Shown: positions 1 through 10,111 of the stretch, in pieces
Position numbering within the stretch: the first letter of the stretch is position 1
Layout: each line of letters starts with the position of its first letter
Source of the DNA: Piezodorus guildinii
Taxonomy: Eukaryota; Arthropoda; Insecta; Hemiptera; Pentatomidae
DNA length: 64,000 nucleotides
Direction of reading: 5' to 3'
Assembly: GCA_023052935.1 (NCBI GenBank)
Contig: CM041298.1
Coordinates: 4,010,063 to 4,074,062, forward strand
Program-made: the position numbers and the translations under genes
Notes under the pieces: generated by a model
Seen by the model: only the letters and a program-made list of their open reading frames with translations
What the model was told of the DNA's origin: nothing
Database searches by the model: none

Positions 1-960
1 ATTTGAAATATATAGTAAGAGAAAGTATTGCGATCTTGAAAATTTTAGAATTCCAGTTTTCACCGAAAATACACGTTTTAGGATCTCCTGAGTCCAAAAG
101 ACCAAGTCCCACAAAAAAGTCTGTGTGTGTGTGTGTGGTAACTTCTGGACGAAAACGAAAAGTCGAATTAAAATGAAATTTCATATTTGAGACAACTATA
201 CGCCCGAGATGTTACAGAAACGTTTTAATCAAAATCAGCTAACCAAAAGACCCACTTTACCATGCATTTAACACCTTTTTAGGATTTTCTCAAAAACAGC
301 TGTAAAGATTTTGATTAAAAATATTTTATCAGTTCTGATTGAAATAGTCTGACATGGCTTAAATGTCGTTTTTAATTTTATTTTTCTCCTCTTAAAGTAC
401 CTTTAATTTTGTACATTCTATAAAAATAACCATATTATCTTGTTATCATTCATAAAAAACAAAAAAAAAACAGGTAAATATATAAGTTGAATTATTTCGA
501 TATCAAACTAAAGGAGAAAACTGAAAAAAATATTTTTTTAATGCAATTTTTTGTTTTTGAACATAAGAACAGTATTATACATGTATAATATACTGTTGGA
601 AAGCTAAAGATTTTAGAAAACATATTATCTTATACACAAGTTTGTAAAAGTTATAAAGAGTGATGGCAAACCGACAAAACTAACTGATTTTTTTAGATAA
701 TAATACAGTAGATTTTCTAATAAACACATGTTTCTATAGAAATTCAATTGTATAGATATATTACTTTCTCTCATTTTTATCTCTAGCTGTATTTGAATTT
801 TTTTTTTTGTTTATATCTCTTTACTTATTCTCAAACTCTCTGCCTATTTTTCTTATGGGCGTTTATAGAGTTCCAATGACTGTCATTTTTTTTAAATTAA
901 TGCCATATTGAACAATAATTAATAGTTTTTAAGTCAATTTAAAAAAATAAGACTAGTGAA
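1..960 (-). repeat. Rep-X copy 1 (partial at window edge)
   Basis: Starts at the terminal palindrome region (ATATAGTAAGAGAAAGTATT) and runs to the opposite end (AGTGAAAGTCGTGTGT) near 960. It shares internal blocks with every other copy, such as ACATGTATAATATAC followed by GTTGGAAAGCTAAAG. The last bases of the far end are altered. Confidence 0.75.
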
Positions 961-1335
961 AGTCGTGTGTCGGACTCGACAGATGTTTATTCTCGACCCT
1001 TCCAGATGATAATGTAGCCCAAGATGATCCTCGGATACGATAAAGTAGCCACTACACAAGAGAAGATAGGTCCCGATCGATGGGACTCGCTTTGATCCCC
1101 GCCAGCCTAGATCCAGAGATGTACTAATAGCCTTAGGTAGCAAGCACTATCTGTTTCATTGTGAGCCATAGTCGCACTGTTAGGTCTGCCTTATATATTC
1201 CCAGCTGGAATCTATATATAGAATTATATTTATATATTATATATTTCGCTTGATATATTAAATTGGCCTATAATAAATAATATATGATATATATCTCGAG
1301 TCAGTCGAACGCAATACATTACTTCTCTATATATA
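961..1335. other. Unclassified, GC-richer spacer
   Basis: About 375 bases of more balanced composition between Rep-X and an RTE-like copy. There is no reading frame I can defend and no repeat partner noticed elsewhere in the window. Confidence 0.3.
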
Positions 1336-2297
1336 ATAATAATAGACCTTACCGAACCCGAAGGTTCGATGCCGATACCAGCAAATTCTGTCTACACAGT
1401 CACGTCCAATGTTCACCGTTCAAGCCCAAGCCCCCGATATCAGCCTTAACGCAATCCTCTCATCGACGCTTCGGCCTACCTTTCGGAAGCCTACCAGTCG
1501 GATCAGCGAATACCAACTTTCTCGGGATCCGCTCCTAACCGAGCCCAACAACTTTACTCGCCCATTTGAGTCTCCGCAACACTATTAACTCAATTATATT
1601 CACAGGATATAAGTTACTCAATTCCGCGTTGTGCAACCTTCTAAAGTCCCCATTGGCCTAAACTCTCTTCGGACCAAATATTTTACCTTAAGCCGTTGTT
1701 CATCCTTCAAAGTAAGCGGCCACGTTTCACATCCGTAAAGAACCGTCGGAAGAATAATAGTTTTATAAATTCTAACCTTCAAGTTTTTAGATAGAAGCCG
1801 CGAACTAAGTAACTTAGCAACTGAATAATAACACGCATTTCCCACCTTTAACCGGGACTTTATTTCTTCCTGGATTTCATTTTTTCTTGTTATCATTGAA
1901 CCTAAATACTTGAATTTCTCTACGTGTTCAAAATTATGCCCTGAAATATTAAGATCGCAACAATTTCTGCTACTAATCATATATTTCGTGTTATCGGCAT
2001 TTAATTAGAGACATATTTGTTTATATTAAACAAAACAGGTGAAAGGGTGTCACCCTGTTTCAAACCGGATCGCACCTCAAATCTCTCGGAGTAATTATGA
2101 CCGATTCTAACTTTATGAAATGTTTCTGACAAACACATCACTACTAGGTTTACTAACTCTCTAGGTATTCCCTGTTCAATCATGATGTTATATAGCTTCT
2201 GACGGTCTATGGAATCATAATCCTTTTTAAAATCGATATAAAGTTGATGGACTTCACCGTTGTATTCCAGCTTCTTCTCTAATATTTGACATGCGTC
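1336..2297 (-). mobile_element. RTE-like non-LTR retrotransposon, 5'-truncated copy A
   Basis: A minus-strand remnant of the C-terminal half of a non-LTR reverse transcriptase. One frame (1618-1980) reads FEHVEKFKYLGSMITRKNE and KNLKVRIYKTIILPTVLYGC, the region after the catalytic YxDD. A second frame (2001-2345) reads YIDFKKDYDSIDRQKLYNIM and RSGLKQGDTLSPVLFNI, which are RT motifs. The YxDD box itself is deleted between the frames. The 3' end, at the left, carries an (AAT)n tail rather than poly(A), as in RTE-clade elements. It meets a jockey-like fragment near 2298. Confidence 0.85.
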
Positions 2298-3241
2298 TTG
2301 GGACCCGTCCTCTACATCCTTTACACTGCTGATATTCCTAAACATCCTGATACCTTTCTGGCAACTTTTGCAGACGACACCGCCATACTATCATCCAGTT
2401 CCAATCCTGAAGCAGCATCCTTAAACCTTCAGAGAAACCTTTTCCTTATCGAACACTGGTGTCATAAAGGTGAACGAAGCCAAATGTAAACACATAACCT
2501 TTACTCTTAGAAGAAAATCCTATCCGCCAGTTTACTTTAATTCCATTCCAATTCCTCTCTCAGATACAGTCAGCTATCTTGGCTTACTACTAAAACAAAA
2601 GATTGACTTGGAACCCACATACAAGACTTAAACGAAAATAACTCAACGTGATAACTGAAGCCCATCTGGACCTACGGACTTAAACTGTAGGGGACAGCTA
2701 AACGTTCTAACATCAAACGCATTCAATCCTTTCAATCCAAAGTCCTCTGTACAATAGTAAATGCTCCTTATTATGTATCTCCAACTATACCTTGCACCAC
2801 GACCTTAATGTTCCATTTATTTCAGACCTAATTCCATTCAAATTTTCCAAATTCCAACAGAACCTCAATCATCATCCTAATCCTCTAGCTCAATCCCTAT
2901 CCAGCTCCACTCATCCATTCAACCCACCTAGAAGGTTGAAGCGGCATTGGCCCCGCGACCTTTTGTAAATATATTGGAGTTCTAGCACTGGCTAGATTGT
3001 CCACTCAATGTGACGTATTTCTGAGTGTGTGTATGTGTATATAGGTATAAGTGATTTCTTGACTTTATTGTATTGATTCATTATTGTGTATATATTTTAT
3101 TATAATTTTATGCCGTGTAAATATTGTATGAATGTAGTATGTGTGATATCTTTCAGCACTACTATTAATGTCCAAATTGGGACAGATTGTAATTTTACTC
3201 AATAAAAATTGTTGTTGTTGTTTTACAAAAAAAAAAAAAAA
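2298..3241 (+). mobile_element. Jockey-like non-LTR retrotransposon, 3' fragment with poly(A)
   Basis: Begins in frame with GPVLYILYTADIPKHPDTFL, then ATFADDTAILSSSS, the catalytic FADD box of a jockey-clade reverse transcriptase. It decays into frameshifted RT thumb sequence and a 3' UTR ending AATAAAAATTGTTGTTG and a poly(A) tract at 3226-3241. It abuts the oppositely oriented RTE-like copy A at its left edge. The 3' part matches 7284-7771 closely. Confidence 0.85.
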
Positions 3242-3368
3242 ATTGACGTAAGGAAAATATTTGATCAATAGTCGAGTGATTCCGCCTAAAACTACGTTGG
3301 TAATCTCCGATAATTTCCTCAGCGTACTCACACACTAACTTAAAACCAAAAATATATCTGGTACTTAC

Positions 3369-3554
3369 CTATAGTGGATACTATGGTGGCAGAGAAGTGG
3401 AACCCTCCCGCGAAGTCCCATGGTGGTAGCGAGCTGCTGCTGTTAGTGTAGGCCTTGAGGAGCCGGTGCAGGGCCTGTAGCTGGCTCTGGCTGAGGGGCT
3501 GGTGCAGCGAGAGGTAGTCGTCGTAGTGTCTTCTCAGCTCGTCACTGGTCTCTT
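3369..3554 (-). CDS. Two-pore-domain K+ channel (THIK-like), coding exon 2 (pore 1 start)
   Basis: Second coding exon of the channel that starts at 38886. It encodes about 61 residues: an acidic and hydrophilic cap-helix region (EETSDELRRHYDDYLSLHQ...LQALHRLLKAY), a likely N-glycosylation site (TNSSSS), then the first pore helix and the start of the selectivity filter (PPWDFAGGFHFSATIVSTIG). WDF-G-F-F--T-VSTIG is the K2P first-pore signature, and the exon breaks within the glycine codon of TIG(Y/F)G. A TTCCAG acceptor stands before it and a GTAAGT donor after it; phases 1 and 1 fit exon 1. The remaining exons (rest of pore 1, helices 2-4, pore 2) must lie to the left of base 1. K2P channels act as dimers in the plasma membrane and set resting potential; that role is family knowledge. 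Confidence 0.88.
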
Positions 3555-3619
3555 CTGGAATAGTAAGTTGTGGTAGTTAATAATATATATAATCGTAAAA
3601 GAAAAGGCTAAAGAACATT

Positions 3620-4020
3620 GGCAAAAAAGTATATTTTTTATGAGGGAGAATAAACTTAGAGTAGTCGAGCCTTCATTGAAACCAAACCGAGCAGACCTAC
3701 GGCTGTGCAGGAAGGAGGAAGTGGTACTGGCTCGGCTGAGGATTGGCCACACAAGGCTGACCCACGGCTACCTGATGGCGAGGGGATCACCGCCTGGATA
3801 TACCTCCTCTGGGGTTATCCTCACAGTACCACATATACTGTTGGATTGCTTTTCCTTCGAAGCCGAGCGAAGAGGGATTGGTATGGAGACTGAAATTTGG
3901 ACAATATTACAAAATACCCAGGAGTCAGCCACCAAACTGATCAATTATCTAAAAGACTCATCAATAATTTCCAAAATTAAAAAAAAAAAAGTTCCTGTTT
4001 TTGATTTTTAATATTTTATA

Positions 4021-4115
<95 letters not shown>

Positions 4116-4512
4116 ATTATTGTTATTTATTATATTTTTTTCTCATATGTAGTTATCTTATACAATTGTTTGTATTTAACCTAATATATTGTACCTGCAT
4201 TATTAGTATTATGTATGTTTTAGTGTATTATGTATTTTATTTTATTATGTATTATGTATTTTGTGATTAGTATATTTGTATGTATTATTTTCTCATTGTA
4301 TGTATTATTTCGTATATTATGTATAATGTTTGTATTGTATTTTATTATTTATCATGTATGTACTATATGTATTTATTATTATTAGTATATATGTATGTAT
4401 TATTAGTATTATTACTATTATTATATTGTATCTGTATTATTAGTTTAAGGCTAAAATAACCTTTATGGTTGAAAATCCTTTATGTTACAAAATAAATAAA
4501 TAAATAATATAT
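3620..4512 (+). mobile_element. Jockey/I-type non-LTR fragment with (TA)n in its 3' UTR
   Basis: The frame 3640-4011 contains LARLRIGHTRLTHGYLMARG, then TVPHILLDCFSFEAERR. This is the C-terminal R-RIGHT-LTH ... HILLDC pattern that closes ORF2 of many insect jockey/I elements, here with the zinc-binding cysteines partly lost. Downstream come a poly(A)-like run, a 75-base (TA)n array, AT-rich sequence, and a terminal block CTAAAATAACCTTTATGGTT with an (AAAT)n tail near 4490-4510. Whether the array arose inside the 3' UTR or split two elements is unclear. Confidence 0.65.
4025..4101. repeat. (TA)n microsatellite
   Basis: Perfect alternating TA followed directly by a T-run. Confidence 0.97.
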
Positions 4513-4675
4513 ATAGAAAGTAAATATATAGAGATATAAAATAACTTTCATCAGGGACTGGATTAGTTAAGAATAAAAAATTTGTACAATTCACATATAG
4601 AATATGTCTGGAGAAAAGACCAAAGGAACATAATTAATTCTTGTGGATGTAATTAGTTGACCGTTGAGAATTACT

Positions 4676-4884
4676 GGAAGGAATTAGTCCGGGTGGCGGA
4701 AATGAAACAAGTAAATAGTTTCAACTTACCGATGTTTCGACCCCCTTTGTGGGTCATCATGGGGCCCATTCTCCCACCATGCACCCTGATGATGACCCAC
4801 AAAGGGGGTCGAAACGTTGGCAAACAATAAATAGTTGAAACTATTTAGTTGTTTCATTTAATGACCGTCATCTAATTCCTTCCA
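4676..4884. repeat. Foldback element with hammerhead-like motifs (HH1)
   Basis: An imperfect inverted repeat. The left arm begins GGAAGGAATTAG and contains GTTTCGACCCCCTTTGTGGG; the right arm contains CCCACAAAGGGGGTCGAAAC and ends CTAATTCCTTCC. Each arm holds the same block; in the right arm it reads CTGATGA (4786-4792), a 5-bp stem GACCC/GGGTC with loop, then GAAAC (4811-4815), the layout of a hammerhead ribozyme core. The left-arm copy has ATGATGA instead. GTTGAAACTATTTA follows the core in both arms. Such motifs are known from terminal repeats of Penelope-like elements; this assignment is an inference. Confidence 0.6.
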
Positions 4885-5084
4885 ATAATTAATTCTTGTT
4901 TAGAGACAAAAAAGGTATACAATCGGATATGTGCAACATGGTGGTATCTGCAAGAAAGATAACTAGGGCTATAGAAGAGCTTCTAAATTCTTACCAAAAA
5001 AATGTTTGGTGCATAATTGATTATCAAACTGGAACAATAAGGTTCACTCCAGAATTCTGTAACCTCAGTAGGTTTAATACCATC
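4885..5084. other. Unclassified spacer
   Basis: A short open frame (4896-5123, plus) exists but runs into RTE-like tail sequence and resembles nothing I know; probably chance. Confidence 0.25.
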
Positions 5085-5168
5085 AATAATAATAATAAAA
5101 GGTCTTACGATCTCGAAGGTTAGATGCCGATAACACCAAATACTGGTTACACAGGTTCGTCCAATGAT
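5085..5168 (-). mobile_element. RTE-like 3'-end fragment
   Basis: An (AAT)n run followed by the degenerate reverse complement of the RTE-like 3' end (GATCTCGAAGGTTAGATGCC, then CAGGTTCGTCCAATG). Only about 80 bases are recognisable. Confidence 0.6.
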
Positions 5169-5734
5169 CATGTCATAGTCAATGCGTGTTCAGTATAAGG
5201 AAGAGAGTAAGATGAAGGATGTTGCCCCCGTAGTAGAAGCACGTACCGCAGCACGTGGTATGAGGTTACCCTGCCAGGTAGGAAGCGAACCTGCTCCTAA
5301 CAATTAGCAGAGGAGACTGGTTAGGAAGGAAATGCCCTATGAGGTAGAAGCTCAACAGCAGCGGATAGGAGTTCTCTTAGGTGCACATCGGTAGAAGACA
5401 CGCACCCCATCCTCTCTGGGGGATATGAAGGTTTTAGAAGATGAAAGAGGAGAAAATCCACATTTAGGAGGATACAAAGGTAGAGGTACTCCGATATAGA
5501 GAGATACCTTCTGGTAGAAGCAGGTTGGTGATCTGAACTAACTCTTTGGGGATATTAGCTCACAATATTAATAATTGATAATGAGATCATCTCTATCAGA
5601 CACTAGTCTTGGCTCTAGGTCACATTAAATGGAATGATTTTTTTATTATAGTGAAATAGTAACATGGACAATGATATTTACAATGATAATGAACAATTCA
5701 CAATATAACAATTCATTAAATAATCTTCTCAAGT
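5169..5734. other. Unclassified purine-rich spacer
   Basis: About 560 bases with fairly balanced composition and many GGTAGAAG/GAGGTAGAAG-like words (for example TAGTAGAAGCACG, GAGGTAGAAGCTC, TGGTAGAAGCAGG). No defensible frame. It could be the body of an unknown retroelement, but no second copy was seen. Confidence 0.3.
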
Positions 5735-6017
5735 GGCGGGATAGGCCGTGTAGGCCCCTGGACCTCGCATTGTAATCTTCTAAGAAATTACATTCACCTT
5801 TCACGATGAATTTTGTAGTGTAGGGTCATCACTCCCTACGCCTAATTTTGTGATTGGTAACCATTTAGCAGACGGGTCTCACATACCCGGAGGAGAGGAT
5901 TTTAGTGAATCTCCATTTAATTATATCCTTATAAAAGCCCCGTCGGGGCTGGGATTCGAACTCACAACCTTTAGCATGGGAGACTAGCGCGCTAGTCACT
6001 CAGCCATGGGCTCACCA
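5735..6017 (-). mobile_element. tRNA-derived SINE, family B, copy 1
   Basis: Read on the minus strand it starts GGTGAGCCCATGGCTGAGTG with an A-box-like segment and has the B box GTTGTGAGTTCGAATCCCAG. The body then has AAATGGTTACCAATCACAAA and AAAATTCATCGTGAAAGG, both also in 8106-8415. Two copies in opposite orientation support a true mobile family. Confidence 0.8.
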
Positions 6018-6039
6018 TTCATTAAATAATACATGCTGT

Positions 6040-6322
6040 TGTTTGTTTGTTTATTTAGTAAACGTCACTTTATGCTTCTGTGGCTAGTTGGACGATGTGG
6101 TAGTCATAAATTTTGCCAATCCAGGTTCATTCAGGATAGGGATCTTTAACGAGTACCTGACATCGCACAGGCTCGGGACCACCTTTTAACGTCCCCTCTG
6201 AAGGACGGCATAACTAAGGATTTTTTACTCCAATTAAAAAATCCTAGGACCACCTGTTGGTTTGAACCCGTGACCTTTGGCATAGGAGGCTGTCATGCTA
6301 ACCACCCGGCTACAAGTGATCC
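6040..6322 (-). mobile_element. tRNA-derived SINE, family C, copy 1
   Basis: The minus-strand head GTAGCCGGGTGGTTAGCATG carries an A box, and GGTCACGGGTTCAAACC carries a B box. The body includes GATCCCTATCCTGAATGAAC and the 3' tail is (AAACAAAC)n-like. Further pieces of the family are at 39215-39312, 41240-41445 and 57114-57280. Confidence 0.82.
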
Positions 6323-6454
6323 CAAAAATAATACATGTTCTATATTTGGTTCTATATAGTGACTTGAGTAGCCGTTGCTAGCTGTGAGCGAGCGCTTGAA
6401 GTATCCGCTACTGGATGAAGCATCCGCTATAATCACCGTTCAGGTTATTTAGGT

Positions 6455-6812
6455 GTTTATTAAGCTCCGAGATCAGGCTTAACAAAATCCTCCCATCGAC
6501 GCTTCGACCTACCTATCGTACACTATACCAGTCGGTTCAGTGAATACCAACTTTTTAGGGATTCGTTCTTCACAGAGGCCAACATCTTTAAACGCTCCGC
6601 GATGTTATAATCTCAATTATACTCATAGAGAATAGAAGCTCCCGATTCTGCGTTGTAAAACCTTCTGATTTCCTCAGTGGCCTTACTCTCTTTGAGCCGA
6701 ATATTACCTTATTTTCGAATCCCTTAAGGCGTTGTTCATCCTTTAAAGTAAGCTGGTACGTTTCACATCCGTAAAGAGCCGTCAGGAGAGTAATAGCTTT
6801 ATAATTCTAACT
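6455..6812 (-). mobile_element. RTE-like degenerate internal fragment
   Basis: Reverse-strand similarity to the RTE-like C-terminal coding region: TCCCATCGACGCTTCGACCT (GRPKRRWED region), CATCCTTTAAAGTAAGCTGG and CACATCCGTAAAGAGCCGTC. Many frameshifts. Confidence 0.75.
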
Positions 6813-7235
6813 AAGCGAGCAAAGTAATAATTAATAGATGTAAAGCATTATTTATTAGTCTTTAGATCTTTTAATGGTTCTTAAGACAAAAGCGAAATAG
6901 GTGCCCTTTAAATATTTTGGAACGCTTTTGAAAATTAGACGAAGATAATAAAGAGAAGAGCCTTGAGATGAAGGACCTTGGTCCGAGTCCAATTAGCAAG
7001 TAATTAGATGGGGGCGGCAAAGAGGTCCAAAGAGGTCCAAAGAGGTACAACTTATCTGAGCGGTGAGCGAAGGCAAGATGGAACTTCTCTTTGAGGTTCG
7101 GCGCAATAAGTGACGTCAAGTGAAGTCTAGTATAGGCAGAGCATCCAGGTAATAATTAAGGATGTTGTTTTGTTAATTAGAATTTTATTATTTAATATAA
7201 AATGCTTCTTTTTACCCGCTGACATAATAGCAAAA
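6813..7235. other. Unclassified, with a 12-bp triple tandem repeat
   Basis: Contains CAAAGAGGTC repeated three times around 7018-7046 and a minus-strand open frame of 82 codons (6871-7119) without recognisable motifs. The frame looks like chance coding opposite low-complexity sequence. Confidence 0.35.
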
Positions 7236-7239
7236 AAAA

Positions 7240-7283
7240 AAAAAATGCGATGGGTGCAACACACGACTTTTAGTTATATAAAT
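7240..7283 (+). repeat. Rep-X end fragment
   Basis: GGTGCAACACACGACTTT follows an A-run, matching the 'left' end of Rep-X. It is cut at once by the jockey-like copy, whose 12-bp target duplication starts at 7272. Confidence 0.65.
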
Positions 7284-7771
7284 AGTCCTCCGTACAATAG
7301 TAAATGCTCCTTATTATGTCTCCAACTATACCTTGCACTACGACCTTAATGTTCCATTTATTTCAGACCTAATTCCATCCAAATTTTCCAAACTCCACCA
7401 GAACCTCATTCATCGTCCTAATCCTCTAGCTCAATCCCTATCCAGCTCCACTCACCCATACAACCCACCTAGAAGGTTGAAACGGCAGTGGCCCCGCGAC
7501 CTTTTGTAAATATATTGGAGTTCTAGCACTGGCTAGATTCTCCACTCAATGTGATGTATGTATGAGAGTGTGTATGTGTATATAGGTATGAGTGATTTCT
7601 TGACTTTATTGTATTGATTCATTATTGTGTATATATTTTATTGTAATTTTATGCCGTGTAAATATTGTATTAATGTAGTATGTATTATATCATTCACCAC
7701 TACTTTTAATGTCCAAATTGGGACAGATTGTATTTTTACTCAATAAAATTGTTGGTTATTGAAAAAAAAAA
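7284..7771 (+). mobile_element. Jockey-like 3'-end copy with 12-bp target duplication
   Basis: 488 bases, severely 5'-truncated, nearly the same as the last half kilobase of 2298-3241 (CCTCCGTACAATAGTAAATG ... TACTCAATAAAATTG) and ending in poly(A). It is flanked by AGTTATATAAAT at 7272-7283 and 7772-7783, a perfect target-site duplication, so its borders are exact. Confidence 0.92.
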
Positions 7772-7783
7772 AGTTATATAAAT

Positions 7784-8105
7784 ATATAAATTATATGAAT
7801 ATATTAAGAGTTACTCTACCATAAATGTATATAAATTAACAAAAAATTGGAATATTATGGTATTAGTAAAGTCTGGGGTTAAAGCTAGTTTATTTTAAAT
7901 TTAGCTTTATATATTTTTGAAGCTAAAAAAAAAACTGAGGTATATACAAAACTTCCCTATCACTCTGCGACATCTTTATCTCCTCTAATTTCAATAGGAA
8001 TTCCCTGATCCGCTTTTCGACTTTTCATATAATCCAGCTTCATCTTTCCAAGAGGAAAAACCCAATATTAAAAATAAATATTTATTTTTTATTATTATTA
8101 TATAT
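7784..8105. other. AT-rich sequence, no gene seen
   Basis: No frame, repeat partner or RNA motif recognised. Confidence 0.4.
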
Positions 8106-8415
8106 TATTGAAGGGAGCCCGTGGCAGAGAGGCTAGCACGGTAGTCTACCACGCCAATGGTTGTGAGTTCGAATCCTAGTCCCAGGGACTTTTTCAAGCT
8201 TTTAATTAATGGGGATTCACTCACAGCCTCTACCCTGTCAACCAAATGGTGGCTACTCACAAAATGACCCTGCCCTATAAAATACATCGTGAATCCAATC
8301 GAGATTAAACCGCGAGACCAAGGCCTAACACGATCTGTCGCGCCTCGGGGGGGAGGGGGAGGAAATGTATGGTTGATGTTAGAGCAGTTTTAGATAAAAC
8401 AACTAGTAAATATAA
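8106..8415 (+). mobile_element. tRNA-derived SINE, family B, copy 2
   Basis: The head GGAGCCCGTGGCAGAGAGGC leads to the B box GTTGTGAGTTCGAATCC. The body has AAATGGTGGCTACTCACAAA and ATACATCGTGAATCC, matching copy 1 in reverse. The tail near 8395-8425 is (TAAATA)n. Confidence 0.82.
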
Positions 8416-8477
8416 ATATAAATATAGTAAATAGTAAATCTATATTCTGATGAACCAGACTTTTAGGCAAACTACCC

Positions 8478-8885
8478 ATTAAAAGCGCTCTAAAACTATT
8501 TTTAACTAGAAGGTCTCAGGGCCATCTTCTTTTCAGACGCTTCGGAGGATTTTTAGGATTTAATAAAAAAAAAAGGTTAAAACTAGAGTTTTAGAGTGGG
8601 GATGGAGTTTATTATGAAAGAAGAGGTACCTCTTTCGTTTCAAATCAGCAATATATCGCATATTAAGGTAATTATGAATGAGTTTATTAGTAACAAAATA
8701 AGGAGCGTTGAGGATTTTACTGGTTTAGCAGAGTCCCAAAGCTCATCTCCGTAAGTCTAGATTGGTCTTATGATAGGCGTGTACATGTGCCGTTTCTACT
8801 TAAGAGGAAGGTTAGAATGTTTGTCTAGTAAGTGTTGAAGTAACCGACAACATCGAACAGTTTCTTGTCAATTAAAAAAAAAAAA
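8478..8885 (-). mobile_element. Jockey-like fragment
   Basis: Reverse complement of the jockey-like C-terminal/3' region: AACTAGAAGGTCTCAGGGCC, then TTTTCAGACGCTTCGGAGGA as at 27441-27510 and 60280-60315. It continues into RT thumb sequence (AAGTGTTGAAGTAACCGACA) and ends in an A-run. Confidence 0.8.
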
Positions 8886-8971
8886 ATAAATAAATAAATA
8901 TTGAAAACGAAACTAACCTACAAACAGGCTATGATGTAAGAAAGTAATATTTTATAAAAAAAAAAAAAAAT

Positions 8972-9240
8972 CCGGTACCACTACAACCCATGAAGGGTCT
9001 TGGGCTCAGTACGTATAGTACGTATTCGTACTGTTTCTAGGCCAACGGCAGTGCAATGAGGTGATTAGGCCTTAATCGCGCTCAGCCGCCAGGTTTTTCC
9101 CCAATTAATTTGGGTACCCACTTTATAGAGGCTGGGTCTGCCCCAGGAGGGTCTCCATACCCTAGGGTCGCCCCCCGACTAATTAACAGAATAAATAATA
9201 AGGACCCAGGACCCGGAGCACAGCAGACTAGTGCTGTAAT
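8972..9240 (-). mobile_element. tRNA-derived SINE, family A, copy
   Basis: Minus-strand copy of the family whose full head is at 46332. Shared body blocks are the reverse complement of AAAGTGGGTACCCAAA and CTGAGCG...AGGCCTAA, plus GTTAATTAGTCGGGGGGCGA. An A-run lies at its left edge. Confidence 0.8.
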
Positions 9241-9334
9241 ATTCTATAATAACCGGAATACTAAATTATAGATGATACAACAATATGTAGATCAAATACC
9301 AAAGAAATTACTGAACATAATGCTTCTGAAGAAA

Positions 9335-9482
9335 AAAAATCTGGTGCGGACAACACACGACTTTCACTTAATCAGGTTATTAAAATCAATTTAAGAACTT
9401 ATTAAATAACCCTGAATTTGAGAAAAGTTTAAATTTAATTTAAATAAAAAGTTTATTTAGTGTCTTTGAAAAAATATGATTT
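9335..9482 (+). repeat. Rep-X end fragment
   Basis: AAAAAATCTGGTGCGGACAA then CACACGACTTTCACTTAATC; the rest is diverged and the copy stops at the RTE-like insertion. Confidence 0.75.
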
Positions 9483-9493
9483 ACATTCAATTA

Positions 9494-10100
9494 TAATAAT
9501 AATAGGCTTACCGAACCCGTAGTTTCGATGCCGATACCACCAAACTTCGCCTGCACAGACTCGTCCAATGTTCACCGGTCAAGCCCAAGCCCCCGAGATC
9601 AGCCTTAATGCAATCCTCCCATCGACGCTTCGGCCTACCAGTCGGTTCATCGAATACCAACTTTCTCGGAATCCGTTCCTCACTAAGCCCAACAACTTTA
9701 CGCGCCCATTTGAGTCTCCGCGATGCTATCAACTCAATTATTTTCACAGGGTACAAACTCCGCAATTCCGCGTATTGCAACCTTCTAAACTCCCCAGTGG
9801 CCTCATCTCTCTTCGGACCAAATATTTTACGCAGTACCTTATTTTTGAAAACCTTAAGCCGTTGTTCATCCTTCAAAGTAAGCTGCTACGTTTCGCATCC
9901 ATTAAGAACCGTTGGAAGAATAATAGTTTTATAAATTCTAACATTTAAGTTTTTAGACAGAAGCCGCGAGCTAAGTAATTTAGCAACTGAATAATAACAC
10001 GCATTTCCCACCTTTAACCGGGATTTTATTTCTTCCTGGATTTCATTTTTTCTTGTTATCATTGAACCTAAATACTTGAATTTCTCTACGTGTTCAAAAG
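9494..10100 (-). mobile_element. RTE-like copy B with 11-bp target duplication
   Basis: A 5'-truncated copy encoding, with interruptions, the RT C-terminus (MKDEQRLKVFKNKVLRKIFG, PTGRPKRRWEDCIKADLGGL). The (AAT)n tail is at the left. ACATTCAATTA occurs at 9483-9493 and 10101-10111, a perfect target duplication that fixes both ends. Confidence 0.92.
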
Positions 10101-10111
10101 ACATTCAATTA

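Noticed and set aside
4001..4270. 89-codon frame on the plus strand with a long YIYI run
   Set aside because: It is a (TA)n microsatellite read in frame; the same goes for 18555-18755.
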